A stretch of 64,000 nt of DNA from Gammaproteobacteria bacterium (GTDB lineage Bacteria > Pseudomonadota > Gammaproteobacteria > Eutrophobiales > Eutrophobiaceae). The notes under the pieces are model-generated. The model made no database searches, was not told the DNA's origin, and saw only the letters and a program-made list of their open reading frames with translations. The stretch lies in NCBI GenBank assembly GCA_012103475.1, contig WLWS01000004.1, positions 124,001-188,000 of the forward strand, read 5' to 3'. Positions 42,478 to 50,913 of the stretch are shown here, one piece after another. Both the position numbers and the translations under genes were made by a program. Positions within the stretch are counted from its first letter, which is position 1, and each line of letters starts with the position of its first letter.

Positions 42478-44046
42478 ATGACCTATTTCAAAAATATTAT
42501 GAACAGTGATATTGGAACCGTACTGTTGACTCTATTTTTATTTGTTGGCTCCGCTCAGGCCTTTGCAGGGAAAGCACCCAATATTCTCTTTATTCTGACC
42601 GATAACCAGGCCGCAACGCTGCTTGGCACTTATGGCAACTCCGATATTCGAACCCCGCATATGGATCGTCTAGCCAGAGAAGGCATTCAGTTTAATCGTT
42701 CCTTCGCTGTAAACAGTTTATGTTCACCCACCCGGGCAACGCTGATGACCGGGCTGATGCCTTCACAACATGGGATTCACAGCTGGCTGGATGATGAATT
42801 ACTCGACACCTGGCCAAAAACCTGGTCTGCGGTGGCGGAATTCAGAACCCTTCCTCTTACCCTGAAAAATCGCGGCTTTCAGACTGCCTTGATTGGTAAA
42901 TGGCATCTTGGTCAACCCTGGAAACCCTCTATTGGTTATCAGCACTGGATTACTTTTACTGACGGCCACACTGTGGATTTCTGGGATAACACTGTTATTG
43001 ATAATGATAAGACTTATAAAGTGCAAAATAAGCATATTGTTGATTTTTTCACCGAAAAAGCGGTTGAGTACATTCAACAATACGATGGTGAAAAACCTTT
43101 TTATTTACAATTAAATTATGACGGCCCCTATACCAACCCACCGACAAATATGGGTCCGGCCCGCAATCGTTTCTACAAAGAGTATGAGGGAAAAGATTTT
43201 CCATCCTTTCCGCGTACTGCTTATCACCCGAACCTTGTCGAACAGTTAATTGATTCGGCCAATACCAGTCCGTTTTTTGTGAACAAACTCAGGCAGGGAC
43301 TGGCTATGCACAATGACCCCGCCACCATGGCAAACGTCGCATCGCAAAACACACTTGTCGATGATGGTATTGGCAAGGTAATGGCGGCATTAAAAGACAA
43401 AGGCCTGGATAAAAACACGATTGTGGTATTGACCTCAGATCAAGGTAATTTTTATGGCCAACACGGACTCTGGCAACATGCCATTGTAACCAAACCTGCG
43501 AGTATGTATGAAACTGCCATGCATGTGCCGCTTATCGTTCGGCATACAGGCTTGATTCCTGCGGGACAGGAAAGTGACGCCTTAATTGGTCAGTATGATG
43601 TTCCTGTTACGCTGCTTGACTACCTCGGTTTCGGTGATGTCGAACTGCAAAATAGCCCGGGTAAAAGTTTCGTTCCTCTACTGAAAGGCGAGCAAATAAA
43701 ATGGCAGGATGCCGTGTTTGCCGAACAGGAAGAAACCCGTGTAATTCGTACAGCCCGTTATAGCTACTGGAAACGATTGCGTACTACCGGTGAAAACATA
43801 CTGTTCGATCTGGAGAATGACCCCGGCGAGGATAATAATGTTGCCGGGGCTCCCGAGTATGCAGAGATAGTAATTGCTCTGGATAAAAAACTCGAAGAAT
43901 TCTTTAGTGTTTATTCAAGCAAGGAATACGATTTATGGCGAGGTGGTGTAGCAAAAGGTTCGGTAGACCGACCTGAGGTATATAGAAAACTTTACGGGGA
44001 AGACTGGCGGGCAAAAGCTGAAATTAAACCTGAGTTTAAAGAATAG
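42478..44046 (+). CDS. Exported sulfatase (type I formylglycine sulfatase)
   Basis: A 522-residue sulfatase with a signal peptide (about residues 1-30, ending AQAFAG). The formylglycine motif is NSLCSPTRATLMTG, where the Cys of CSPTR is the residue converted to formylglycine. Metal ligands are visible in ILFILTDNQAATL and LTSDQGNFYGQHGLWQH, and IGKWHLG is the conserved Lys-His motif. The substrate is unknown (sulfated polysaccharide or ester). The maturation enzyme is not in the window. It lies 10 bases after the amidase, and its stop abuts the fapA stop directly (TAGCTA). Confidence 0.92.
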   Translation: MTYFKNIMNSDIGTVLLTLFLFVGSAQAFAGKAPNILFILTDNQAATLLGTYGNSDIRTPHMDRLAREGIQFNRSFAVNSLCSPTRATLMTGLMPSQHGIHSWLDDELLDTWPKTWSAVAEFRTLPLTLKNRGFQTALIGKWHLGQPWKPSIGYQHWITFTDGHTVDFWDNTVIDNDKTYKVQNKHIVDFFTEKAVEYIQQYDGEKPFYLQLNYDGPYTNPPTNMGPARNRFYKEYEGKDFPSFPRTAYHPNLVEQLIDSANTSPFFVNKLRQGLAMHNDPATMANVASQNTLVDDGIGKVMAALKDKGLDKNTIVVLTSDQGNFYGQHGLWQHAIVTKPASMYETAMHVPLIVRHTGLIPAGQESDALIGQYDVPVTLLDYLGFGDVELQNSPGKSFVPLLKGEQIKWQDAVFAEQEETRVIRTARYSYWKRLRTTGENILFDLENDPGEDNNVAGAPEYAEIVIALDKKLEEFFSVYSSKEYDLWRGGVAKGSVDRPEVYRKLYGEDWRAKAEIKPEFKE

Positions 44047-45984
44047 CTAAGCAGCTGGCCGGAAGATAATCAGTTCATCCTCTAGAAAAAACAAACCCGC
44101 ATTTTCCTTTTTTCTAACCTCGTATACTTTATCGAGAATCTGGATATTTACCCCGGGAAATACGTGCTGAGATATTTGCACCGTACTTTTCCTCGAAATT
44201 GCGATAATTTTCTGCAATTTCTCCTGCTCTTTCGTTAACCGTTCAAACTCTTTTCTCAATTTTCTTTGATCTAACTTAAGCTTGGACAGAGTCCTCTGTT
44301 CAGATGTCGCAGAACTTTGGCTATGCTGTAAAAGCAAATGTTCCAGCTTGTTCAGTTGTCGCTCAATTTTTGTCAATTCTTCGCTGAGTTTTCGGGATTT
44401 TTGTAATAGATCGGGATGACAACCAACGCTTATATCCGTTTTTTTAAAACCCTCAGAGCCCAGGTTTGCGGCGACAATACCTCCAATCGCTCGAGTTACC
44501 CCTCCAATAAGCGTACTCTTCTTCGAGCTTGATTTGCCGACTCGTAACTCGCCACGGCAAAAGCTATCACAACTGACCAGACTATTTTCAACAACAATAT
44601 CACCTAATGCTCTCATCCTGGCATTCTCGATAAAACCAGCAGTAATATTGCCGCGTGAAATGACCTTACTTTGTGAACCTCTGACACCAGATTTGATGAC
44701 AATAGATCCATTTGCCCTGACTTCGGATTGCTCTACATTATCCTCGATTACGACATCACCTTTACTATCCAGAATGAATCCAGGCTCTACATAGCCTTTT
44801 ACGATCACTGTCTGATCAGAGTGTATATTACCGGTGCGATGACAAACGTCCCCCTTTATCAGAAGACTATCCGTTACCTTAAGCTCCCTCCCGTTAACCA
44901 GAAGAACACCGTTTCCGAGCGAGATTAATTTACCATCAGACTCTTCTTTTATACCTTCTAGAACCAGATTGGCACCAAGGGCGGGTTTTGCCGGTATTAC
45001 TTTTCCAACAACATTAAAACCATTTTCTTCTTCAACCGAGGGAATAACCTGACCAATAACTTCGCTGGTTTTAATATTCCAGGGATAAGATTTTTCATGA
45101 AAATCAATTTGACCACTTTCCAGTAATTTGCCGACCGCAAGCTCGTCGTCTATTTGCAGACGCGCATCAACGCCATCTCTGGCCTCCTTGCCTTTTGCAA
45201 CAAGGATATTTTTAACAAAACCCGGAGTCTCTCCCTGTTTTGTAATAGCATCCAGTATGTTGTCGTTAAGGATGCCATGAGTAATCCCGGACAGCTGTAA
45301 AATAGCCAGAATATCCTGCTCAGCTATCAAATTTGCAGCACCATTGAGCCGCCCGGCCGGAATATCCATGGTCGCCTGCATCTGATCTTCAGACAATGAC
45401 AGATGAAAATCAATGAAGAGCCTGTCCTCTTCAATTTTCAACTCACCAGCGTATTCACTCTTGTAAACAAACACTCCCTCTGATTCTTCTTCTACACTAA
45501 TACCATTACCAGGCTGTATTTGCGGATCGTAGATGGGCCGGGGTTGTTTGATTTTTCCGAATACGTTTTTACCTGGCTTGCCTTTTATCGCCTTTTTCAA
45601 AGTGGCAATATGCATATCCGCGCAAACCATAGTCTCGGAACCTTTATCTTCCAGACCCTCTATGTGCCATTCCAATGCACCGTCTTCACCCTGAATTACA
45701 TCGCTGCTGGCAATAACTACCGCATCTTCAGGAATATCGTTATCTTCAACTTTTTGTAACAATTCATAAATGGCATCAGCATTAACGCCATGAACAACTT
45801 TGTGGCCCTTTAATTTTTTTAAAATATCACTGATATCAACGGGCTTACCGTCACCAATATGACGAACTATCTTTTTAACGCTGACTGTTGATCCTTCAGC
45901 AGGCACGGCGAGTTGAAACCACCCGTTTGATGCAGGAGGGTCCTCGTTCATGCTTTCTCTTATAACAGCTTCGCTGACTGCCAT
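44047..45984 (-). CDS. FapA/DUF342 family polymer-forming protein
   Basis: A 645-residue cytoplasmic protein of the FapA (DUF342) family. It has an N-terminal alpha/beta region, a central beta-solenoid with repeated GNITAGFIENARM-type turns (about residues 395-500) and a long charged coiled coil (about residues 530-600, SRKLSEELTKIERQLNKLEH). The beta-solenoid resembles the bactofilin/polymer-forming fold. Family members affect flagellation, polarity and two-component systems in Vibrio. It is single in its strand context here, with no flagellar genes around. Confidence 0.85.
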   Translation of the reverse strand: MAVSEAVIRESMNEDPPASNGWFQLAVPAEGSTVSVKKIVRHIGDGKPVDISDILKKLKGHKVVHGVNADAIYELLQKVEDNDIPEDAVVIASSDVIQGEDGALEWHIEGLEDKGSETMVCADMHIATLKKAIKGKPGKNVFGKIKQPRPIYDPQIQPGNGISVEEESEGVFVYKSEYAGELKIEEDRLFIDFHLSLSEDQMQATMDIPAGRLNGAANLIAEQDILAILQLSGITHGILNDNILDAITKQGETPGFVKNILVAKGKEARDGVDARLQIDDELAVGKLLESGQIDFHEKSYPWNIKTSEVIGQVIPSVEEENGFNVVGKVIPAKPALGANLVLEGIKEESDGKLISLGNGVLLVNGRELKVTDSLLIKGDVCHRTGNIHSDQTVIVKGYVEPGFILDSKGDVVIEDNVEQSEVRANGSIVIKSGVRGSQSKVISRGNITAGFIENARMRALGDIVVENSLVSCDSFCRGELRVGKSSSKKSTLIGGVTRAIGGIVAANLGSEGFKKTDISVGCHPDLLQKSRKLSEELTKIERQLNKLEHLLLQHSQSSATSEQRTLSKLKLDQRKLRKEFERLTKEQEKLQKIIAISRKSTVQISQHVFPGVNIQILDKVYEVRKKENAGLFFLEDELIIFRPAA

Positions 45985-46204
45985 GATGATTCTCTCTGTT
46001 AGCTAAACCACGGACCGTTTATTATTGTTTTTTATGGCATATGGCCTGGTGTAATTTTTTACCTGTCATTGGGTTCTATCGGTATTTGCAGAAAAAGCTT
46101 GAATTCCGACAGTCAATGACACTTTTTCAGAGCACTTTTGCCTGTTTTTCCACTTGCATAAAATCAATTTTTCCCAGTCCTGATAAGGTCATTTGATAGT
46201 AATG

Positions 46205-46216
46205 TGACAATTGTCA
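46205..46216. promoter_or_regulatory. 12-bp perfect palindrome TGACAATTGTCA
   Basis: The 362-base gap between fapA and the PA3496-like gene holds this perfect palindrome, 20 bases upstream of the -35 of the plus-strand promoter. It could be a dimeric regulator site. Apart from it and the promoter I see nothing I can support in this gap, and no ORF-like or tRNA-like structure. Confidence 0.4.
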
Positions 46217-46235
46217 TCGGGTGGTGAAATTTGTG

Positions 46236-46263
46236 TTGACTTTGACTTGGCCAGAGGTATATT
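46236..46263 (+). promoter_or_regulatory. Sigma-70 promoter of the PA3496-like gene
   Basis: TTGACT (46236-46241), a 16-base spacer and TATATT (46258-46263) form a good sigma-70 promoter. The transcript would start near 46270, leaving an untranslated leader of about 75 bases before the ATG at 46347, which has an AGGGAG ribosome-binding site. Confidence 0.65.
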
Positions 46264-46346
46264 TCGGCCATGTTCGAGCGTTCATTTTCCGTCTCGCTCA
46301 GCTAAAGGTTTGTGTTTGTTATTTGTTTTTCTTATAGGGAGTTGTG

Positions 46347-46553
46347 ATGGCGACTAATAGAAAAAATGATGATGATTTTGACGACGACCTGGATCCAATT
46401 GATGATGATATCGAAATTGATCCTTTCCTTGATGCGATGGAAAAACAGGATAGTAAACGTGATAACCAGCAGACGGCCCGTCGCGCAATTGAGGCAATAA
46501 AGGAAAGGCAGCGACTGAAAAAGTTGCTGGAAGACTACCCCGACTACGACTAG
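46347..46553 (+). CDS. Small acidic protein, PA3496 family
   Basis: A 68-residue protein with an extremely acidic N-terminal half (runs of Asp such as DDDFDDDLD) and a basic helical C-terminal half (ARRAIEAIKERQRLKKLLED). It matches the pattern of the PA3496 putative envelope-integrity family of gammaproteobacteria; biochemical function is unknown. The ATG at 46347 is chosen over the adjacent GTG because of ribosome-binding-site spacing. Its TAG stop overlaps the sprT stop in the palindrome CTAG. Confidence 0.8.
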   Translation: MATNRKNDDDFDDDLDPIDDDIEIDPFLDAMEKQDSKRDNQQTARRAIEAIKERQRLKKLLEDYPDYD

Positions 46554-47152
46554 GGCGAACTTTGTCTCTGGCCACTGGCCGGATTCAGCGAACCCTTGCA
46601 AAGGCGACAGTAGTAGCGGGCCTCATTCGCAAGCACCTTTTTGTGCCGCCGGCTACCAAGCTTGTGGGTCTGGCAATCACATACGTAGTCGTAATAGCAG
46701 TAAGACCGATGCGGTAAATCGCTGATATCAAAATTACACCTTGTTTGCGGCTTTGCTCCCAATTTTCGCATTACTCCCTTCCATTCCTGCCCATGTGGCC
46801 TGATTCGCTTTTGACCTGCGAAAAAAGCACCGCCTCCATAAAGCTGATCAGTCAGATAGTGGGCAACCTCATGAATTACCGTATCTTTCAGGTTTTCTTC
46901 GTAGTACTTTGCGAATATATAGGGGTTGTAACGAATCTGGGGCTGCCCGTCTCTGATTCTGTATTGTCCGGCCGCCCGACCCTTAAGATCGAACAATAGG
47001 GGTATTTTTGAAAACTCATACTGAAATATGAGACTTGCCTTGTCTATCCAGTCATAAGTCGTCTGGCAGACATGCAGTCGCTGAATTTCGTCTATCGGTT
47101 TAATCATTTCAGAGCTCAAGTTCTCGTCTTCGTCAGACGATAAATCAGGCAT
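46550..47152 (-). CDS. sprT: SprT family zinc metalloprotease
   Basis: A 200-residue SprT-like protein related to the protease domain of eukaryotic Spartan, which cleaves DNA-protein crosslinks. The zinc motif is DTVIHEVAHYLTDQLYGG (HEVAH, about residues 93-97), with a further His in RPHGQEWKGVMRKLG. The C-terminal zinc ribbon has YVCDCQTHKLGSRRH and YYCRLCKGSL. It is boxed in by its neighbours: the stop shares CTAG (46550-46553) with the convergent PA3496-like gene, and the start shares CATG (47150-47153) with the divergent gene. Confidence 0.93.
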   Translation of the reverse strand: MPDLSSDEDENLSSEMIKPIDEIQRLHVCQTTYDWIDKASLIFQYEFSKIPLLFDLKGRAAGQYRIRDGQPQIRYNPYIFAKYYEENLKDTVIHEVAHYLTDQLYGGGAFFAGQKRIRPHGQEWKGVMRKLGAKPQTRCNFDISDLPHRSYCYYDYVCDCQTHKLGSRRHKKVLANEARYYCRLCKGSLNPASGQRQSSP

Positions 47153-47723
47153 GAATAATAATCCAACATTTATGCTATTGGTCGAATCACTATTTCACCA
47201 TGGACTCAGTGAACTGCCGGTTCTGCACACTCGAGCAAATGGTACCTATCTTGGATACATGGTTTACGAAAAGGGACATCTGGCATTCAAAGATTCTGGC
47301 TTGTTTTCCTGGGCTGAGCCCATTGAAACAGACTGGACAAAGTATTGTATAGGTATGGTTTGCTACCGCGAAATGCTGCAGTGGAAAAGCCTGAGTTTTT
47401 ATGGCCTGGATTATTGCGAAATCGGTGAGGAAGTTAACCCTGATTTGATGTCATCACTGACCGAAGTCAAGAATGAATTTGGCGATCGGCTTTTTGATTT
47501 TGTTGGCAGTATCTACCGCGCCTACAAATTACTGCTCGCTAATGATTTTCTACCAGTTGTTTTACTACGACAAACAACATCGAAGAATAATCATCCGGGG
47601 CTTGTGATTGGCGATTTGAGGGCAACTCCTTTACCACCTGAGATCATGTCTGAAGTTCGCGAACTGATAGTCCAGACTCTGGAAATACGTCTGACAGTCG
47701 GGCTGGAAGAAATAGCTTCCTAG
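47151..47723 (+). CDS. Conserved hypothetical protein divergent from sprT
   Basis: A 190-residue protein I do not recognise. It has no signal peptide or transmembrane segment. It is rich in aromatic residues and starts MNNNPTFMLLVESLFHHGL. A mixed alpha/beta composition is likely, with a C-terminal helix (MSEVRELIVQTLEIRLTVG). Its ATG and the sprT ATG overlap on opposite strands (CATG), so its promoter must lie inside sprT. It ends 19 bases before the convergent lexA stop. Coding quality and the lack of frame breaks support a real gene. Confidence 0.7.
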   Translation: MNNNPTFMLLVESLFHHGLSELPVLHTRANGTYLGYMVYEKGHLAFKDSGLFSWAEPIETDWTKYCIGMVCYREMLQWKSLSFYGLDYCEIGEEVNPDLMSSLTEVKNEFGDRLFDFVGSIYRAYKLLLANDFLPVVLLRQTTSKNNHPGLVIGDLRATPLPPEIMSEVRELIVQTLEIRLTVGLEEIAS

Positions 47724-47742
47724 CCGCCTGGCAAATTAATCA

Positions 47743-48333
47743 TCAGAGAAAACGTAACTGACCAATTACAATACCCTGAATATGGACCCGCTCAGTCGGG
47801 TAGATAAGAGAGAGTCTGTTTTTATTCGCAGGTATCAGTTCTATTCGATCACCGTGCTTACGCATACGCTTCAGAGCAACTTCACCATCATCAATCAGGG
47901 CGACAACAATAGTGTCATTGTCAGCAGAATCCGTTTTTCTGATTATGACGAAATCACCATCGAGGATTCCTGCATCGATCATGCTGTCGCCTGTCACTTT
48001 CAATACGAAACGATCCGGGCCCAGTAGACTGGCCGAAACATTGAGCTCGGATTGCTCAAGAATTGGCTGAAGCGGCTTTCCTTCTTCAATTGCCCCGACC
48101 AATGGCAATATTGTCAGGCTCCTCTCGTTTTGAGGTGTCAGACGAATACTTCGCCACCCCTTCCCCTGTCGTCGCAATTGCCCCTTGGAGACTAGTGACT
48201 GTACGTAACGATGTACCGTTCCCCTGGATTGAATCGACATGGCGCTGCCAATCTCCTTCATAGTCGGAGATTGATTATGTTTGGCGATAAACTCTGAAAT
48301 AAAAGTGAGTATCTTTTGCTCAAGCTGAGTCAA
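47743..48333 (-). CDS. lexA: LexA repressor
   Basis: SOS repressor of 196 residues. The N-terminal winged helix differs from E. coli LexA: the recognition segment reads SIQSRGTVHRYVQSLVSKG. The C-terminal S24 peptidase-like domain is intact. The Ser nucleophile lies in VTGDSMIDAGILDGDFVII, the general-base Lys in VALIDDGEVALKRM, and the self-cleavage site is AIEEGKPLQ-type with the preceding VGAIEEG. The start codon is TTG, with GGAG seven bases upstream lying inside the operator, so LexA binding and translation initiation overlap. Confidence 0.95.
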   Translation of the reverse strand: MTQLEQKILTFISEFIAKHNQSPTMKEIGSAMSIQSRGTVHRYVQSLVSKGQLRRQGKGWRSIRLTPQNERSLTILPLVGAIEEGKPLQPILEQSELNVSASLLGPDRFVLKVTGDSMIDAGILDGDFVIIRKTDSADNDTIVVALIDDGEVALKRMRKHGDRIELIPANKNRLSLIYPTERVHIQGIVIGQLRFL

Positions 48334-48387
48334 AAATGTTCTCCAATTGTTCTCTTTCTTAAATTAGAGAACAATTGGAGAACATTT
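48334..48387. promoter_or_regulatory. Double LexA operator, GTTC-N7-GTTC type, in a 22-bp inverted repeat
   Basis: Two perfect 22-base arms (48334-48355 and 48366-48387) are inverted around a 10-base AT-rich spacer. Each arm contains the direct repeat GTTC-N7-GTTC: GTTC at 48338-48341 and 48349-48352, and its complement GAAC at 48369-48372 and 48380-48383. GTTC-N7-GTTC is the LexA box described in alphaproteobacteria, not the CTGT-N8-ACAG box of enterics. It lies directly upstream of lexA and covers its ribosome-binding site, so it is very likely the autoregulatory operator. Confidence 0.85.
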
Positions 48388-48448
48388 AGTTTGATAAAGC
48401 AAGCACTTTGATGCCGTCCCTGCTCTTCACCAGGCAACCTTATATTAG

Positions 48449-48844
48449 TTATTTCGACATCAGCTTATGCAACTGCGCATCATGCGTGCTGAAATGACTT
48501 ACAAACCAGTTTTTAAGGTGTTCACCAAAATGAGCTTCGTCAAGACTTCCACCAATTATAAAATCATCCATGAGATCACGAATACTATCGAGCAGGCGCT
48601 CATGGTCGTCTTTATGTGAGGCGAAGTCTTCATAGTGGCGGGCACACATCACCTTCTCTTCCAAAGCAAAGTGAGCCGATATCTTTTCAAATATTTCGCC
48701 AAGGAAATCCAGCAGAGCCTCTGACGAGCCTGATCGTTTCGCCTCAGAAAAAGACTCATTAATAAGGTCTATCATTTCATGATGTTCAAAATCCACCTCA
48801 TCAATACCTATTTTGAATTCATCTTTCCAATCTACCAAGGCCAT
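48449..48844 (-). CDS. Bacteriohemerythrin
   Basis: A 131-residue non-heme diiron protein that binds O2 and possibly NO. The open frame runs to 48877, but the ATG at 48844 gives MALVDWKDEFKIGI, the family start. Iron ligands are visible as FEHHEMIDLIN, HFALEEKVM, HKDDHERLL and HFSTHDAQLH. It is the last gene of an eight-gene operon with an altered heme-copper oxidase, starting one base after the preceding stop. I infer delivery or buffering of a diatomic gas for that enzyme. Confidence 0.92.
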   Translation of the reverse strand: MALVDWKDEFKIGIDEVDFEHHEMIDLINESFSEAKRSGSSEALLDFLGEIFEKISAHFALEEKVMCARHYEDFASHKDDHERLLDSIRDLMDDFIIGGSLDEAHFGEHLKNWFVSHFSTHDAQLHKLMSK

Positions 48845-48845
48845 A

Positions 48846-49358
48846 TTACTCACCCTTTTTAAAAATGAAGCCATCAAGTTCTTCGCGAAAATCGATCACC
48901 AGTAATTGTCTTGGCTTGAGATTAAGTAATCTTGTTTTCGAAAAATCAAAGCCGCTTTCCCTCTTACTGTCGCGTAAGCTGATCCTGAACTCGTGCTCGC
49001 CAGCAGCTACCGGTATGCTTTCATATACGGAGACGGCACCGTCGCTTGTCAGCCCCGTCGGTTGATAAGCTTTTTCCAACAAAACATCACCATCCATAAT
49101 CAACTCAAGATGCAAAGCGACCCTTTCCCGCGGACAGTCCAGAGGCCGGCGCATGTTGGGAGCCAGATTGTTTAATTCTTTCTGGGTAAATTCTCTGCAC
49201 TCTTCCTTGCGCTCACTGGAGTGACTGAAACTTATCATCAGAAGGCCTAATCCCGGATCATGGTAGGTATAACTTGGCGAGCTCGAAAAATAACCCAAAG
49301 CCGCCGCAAATAAACTGAAAGCGATAATCTGACCTAGCCAGTATTTCGGATCAATCAT
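48846..49358 (-). CDS. Uncharacterised membrane-anchored protein of the oxidase operon
   Basis: A 170-residue protein with one N-terminal transmembrane segment (about residues 5-24) and a soluble, predicted periplasmic beta-rich domain. The ATG at 49358 (MIDPKYWLGQ) overlaps the cytochrome b fusion gene by eight bases, indicating coupling. It has two cysteines in KEECREFT and LDCPRERV. I do not recognise the family. Its position between the cytochrome b fusion and the hemerythrin suggests an accessory role in the complex. Confidence 0.75.
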   Translation of the reverse strand: MIDPKYWLGQIIAFSLFAAALGYFSSSPSYTYHDPGLGLLMISFSHSSERKEECREFTQKELNNLAPNMRRPLDCPRERVALHLELIMDGDVLLEKAYQPTGLTSDGAVSVYESIPVAAGEHEFRISLRDSKRESGFDFSKTRLLNLKPRQLLVIDFREELDGFIFKKGE

Positions 49359-50901
49359 CGCTCGATTCCTTTTCCATACCGCCGCCGCGATTAGAATCTG
49401 GCAACAAATCCTCAAGTTTTCCCTGAAATTTGCTCAACTCTTTGAAAAATTCCCGGCGCCGAGTCAAACCAGACCAATAGCGGGCAATACGTCGGGTATC
49501 GACACGAGCCCGTAGGCGAGGATCACGCCTACCGTCCAGTCTTTCTTCTGTCCAGCGAATACCAAGACGAAAACTACAGTCTCCTTCACGACAACCAGTT
49601 AAAAATACCCCGTCAGCCAGTTTTCTTGAAAGCACATAGTCTATAAAAGAGGGAGGTAACATACCGACACAGGGCATGGTCACCACCCCGACTTCTTCAT
49701 TGCTGAGATCTGTTGGGTTGAGGCTATGATCACAACCAAATATTATCACGCGATTCTCGCCCGCAAGCTGGGCCGATACCGTATTGGTTTTCTCTCTCAG
49801 TGCCGAGATTTTCGCCTCCGGCAACTCAATACCAGGTGCCAGTTCTGAGCGTGTTCGAAAAGGAGTCGCCGTTGGACATGATCCCACACAGATGCCACAA
49901 CTTGTGCAATGGTCAGCATCTACGACGGCTTCCTGTTCATAAGCTTTGCCATCGCTGCGTCGTTCCATACGGATAGCGCTGAAAGGACAATCCGCAACAC
50001 AACGACTGCAGCCATTACAATTATCCAGATTAACTACCGCCGCTGCCGCTCGTTTACCTGGTGGCATCCAAGGTAGTAGCATTAAAAAAACCGTTCCCAG
50101 CACCAGAGCTATCCATACCGTCAGTCCAGGAACCTTATCCAGTACTGGATAAAGAGGCATATAGTACCAGTCCAGATTCACCGTTGCGGGCACCATACTA
50201 AGGTCAGCGGGTGGCTGGCTCACGGCCGGCTGTATGAACGAAAGTATCAACAACATTGCTAGTGTAGCCAGAGCGAGTTCCCTGGGTGGATTCACTTTCG
50301 GTGATGAGTGTCGCTGAATATGTATCCACATCACGAATAAAAGAATTAGCGGCAAAGCAATATGGATAAACACCATCAAGGTAAAAAAACGTCCACTTAA
50401 TTTCGCATCGGTAAGAAAATTTCGGGCAATACTCTCACCAAAAAAAGGCAGGGCATCCAGTAATTCAGACGAGGCAATGGCAATGTACTGTGCCAGTTGA
50501 TCCCAGACCATCCAGTAACCGGAAATACCGGCCGTAAAGACCAGCCACAGCATCGGTATACCGGTAAACCAGCGCGAACTGCGAAAACGATCCATGGCAA
50601 ATTCTCTCAGAAGATGCACCATCATCATCACGACCAGTGCATCGGAAGCGTAACGATGCAGGCTACGCATGACACCTCCCGCATACCACTGTTCGTGAGT
50701 CAGATATTCGAGCGAAAGATAGGCCTGAGTTACCCCTGTGTCGAAGAAAATGTACAGATAGATCCCACTGATAACGACAATCCAGTAATAAAACCAGCCG
50801 AGCGCTCCGAGTTGATATAGCGGGTTCCATTTCGGACCAAAAAGTAGATCGAAACCATCTTCGACATGTTCAAACCCGGTTCGGAGAATTGCTTTGAGCA
50901 T
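49351..50901 (-). CDS. Cytochrome b / 2[4Fe-4S] ferredoxin / MvhD-like fusion protein
   Basis: A 516-residue three-part electron-transfer protein. Residues 1-280 are a cytochrome b (b6/bc1-type) membrane domain with the two heme-ligand pairs H82/H96 and H180/H194, each 14 apart as in true cytochrome b, and a further transmembrane helix near 262-280. Residues 290-345 are a two-cluster ferredoxin (CNGCSRCVADCP and CTSCGICVGSCP). Residues about 383-470 resemble the MvhD/FrhD iron-sulfur subunit with C390, C411, C437 and C442 (FGCD, MPCVG, TGCREGDC). It probably passes electrons between quinol and a soluble donor or acceptor. It lies in the sNOR-like operon, 12 bases after sco. Confidence 0.88.
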   Translation of the reverse strand: MLKAILRTGFEHVEDGFDLLFGPKWNPLYQLGALGWFYYWIVVISGIYLYIFFDTGVTQAYLSLEYLTHEQWYAGGVMRSLHRYASDALVVMMMVHLLREFAMDRFRSSRWFTGIPMLWLVFTAGISGYWMVWDQLAQYIAIASSELLDALPFFGESIARNFLTDAKLSGRFFTLMVFIHIALPLILLFVMWIHIQRHSSPKVNPPRELALATLAMLLILSFIQPAVSQPPADLSMVPATVNLDWYYMPLYPVLDKVPGLTVWIALVLGTVFLMLLPWMPPGKRAAAAVVNLDNCNGCSRCVADCPFSAIRMERRSDGKAYEQEAVVDADHCTSCGICVGSCPTATPFRTRSELAPGIELPEAKISALREKTNTVSAQLAGENRVIIFGCDHSLNPTDLSNEEVGVVTMPCVGMLPPSFIDYVLSRKLADGVFLTGCREGDCSFRLGIRWTEERLDGRRDPRLRARVDTRRIARYWSGLTRRREFFKELSKFQGKLEDLLPDSNRGGGMEKESSDD

Positions 50902-50913
50902 AGTTTCAGTTAA

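Noticed and set aside
49351-50901. Hydrogenase or methanogenic heterodisulfide reductase link suggested by the MvhD-like domain
   Set aside because: No hydrogenase, HdrA, HdrB or HdrC gene is present; the domain is fused to cytochrome b within an oxidase-type operon.
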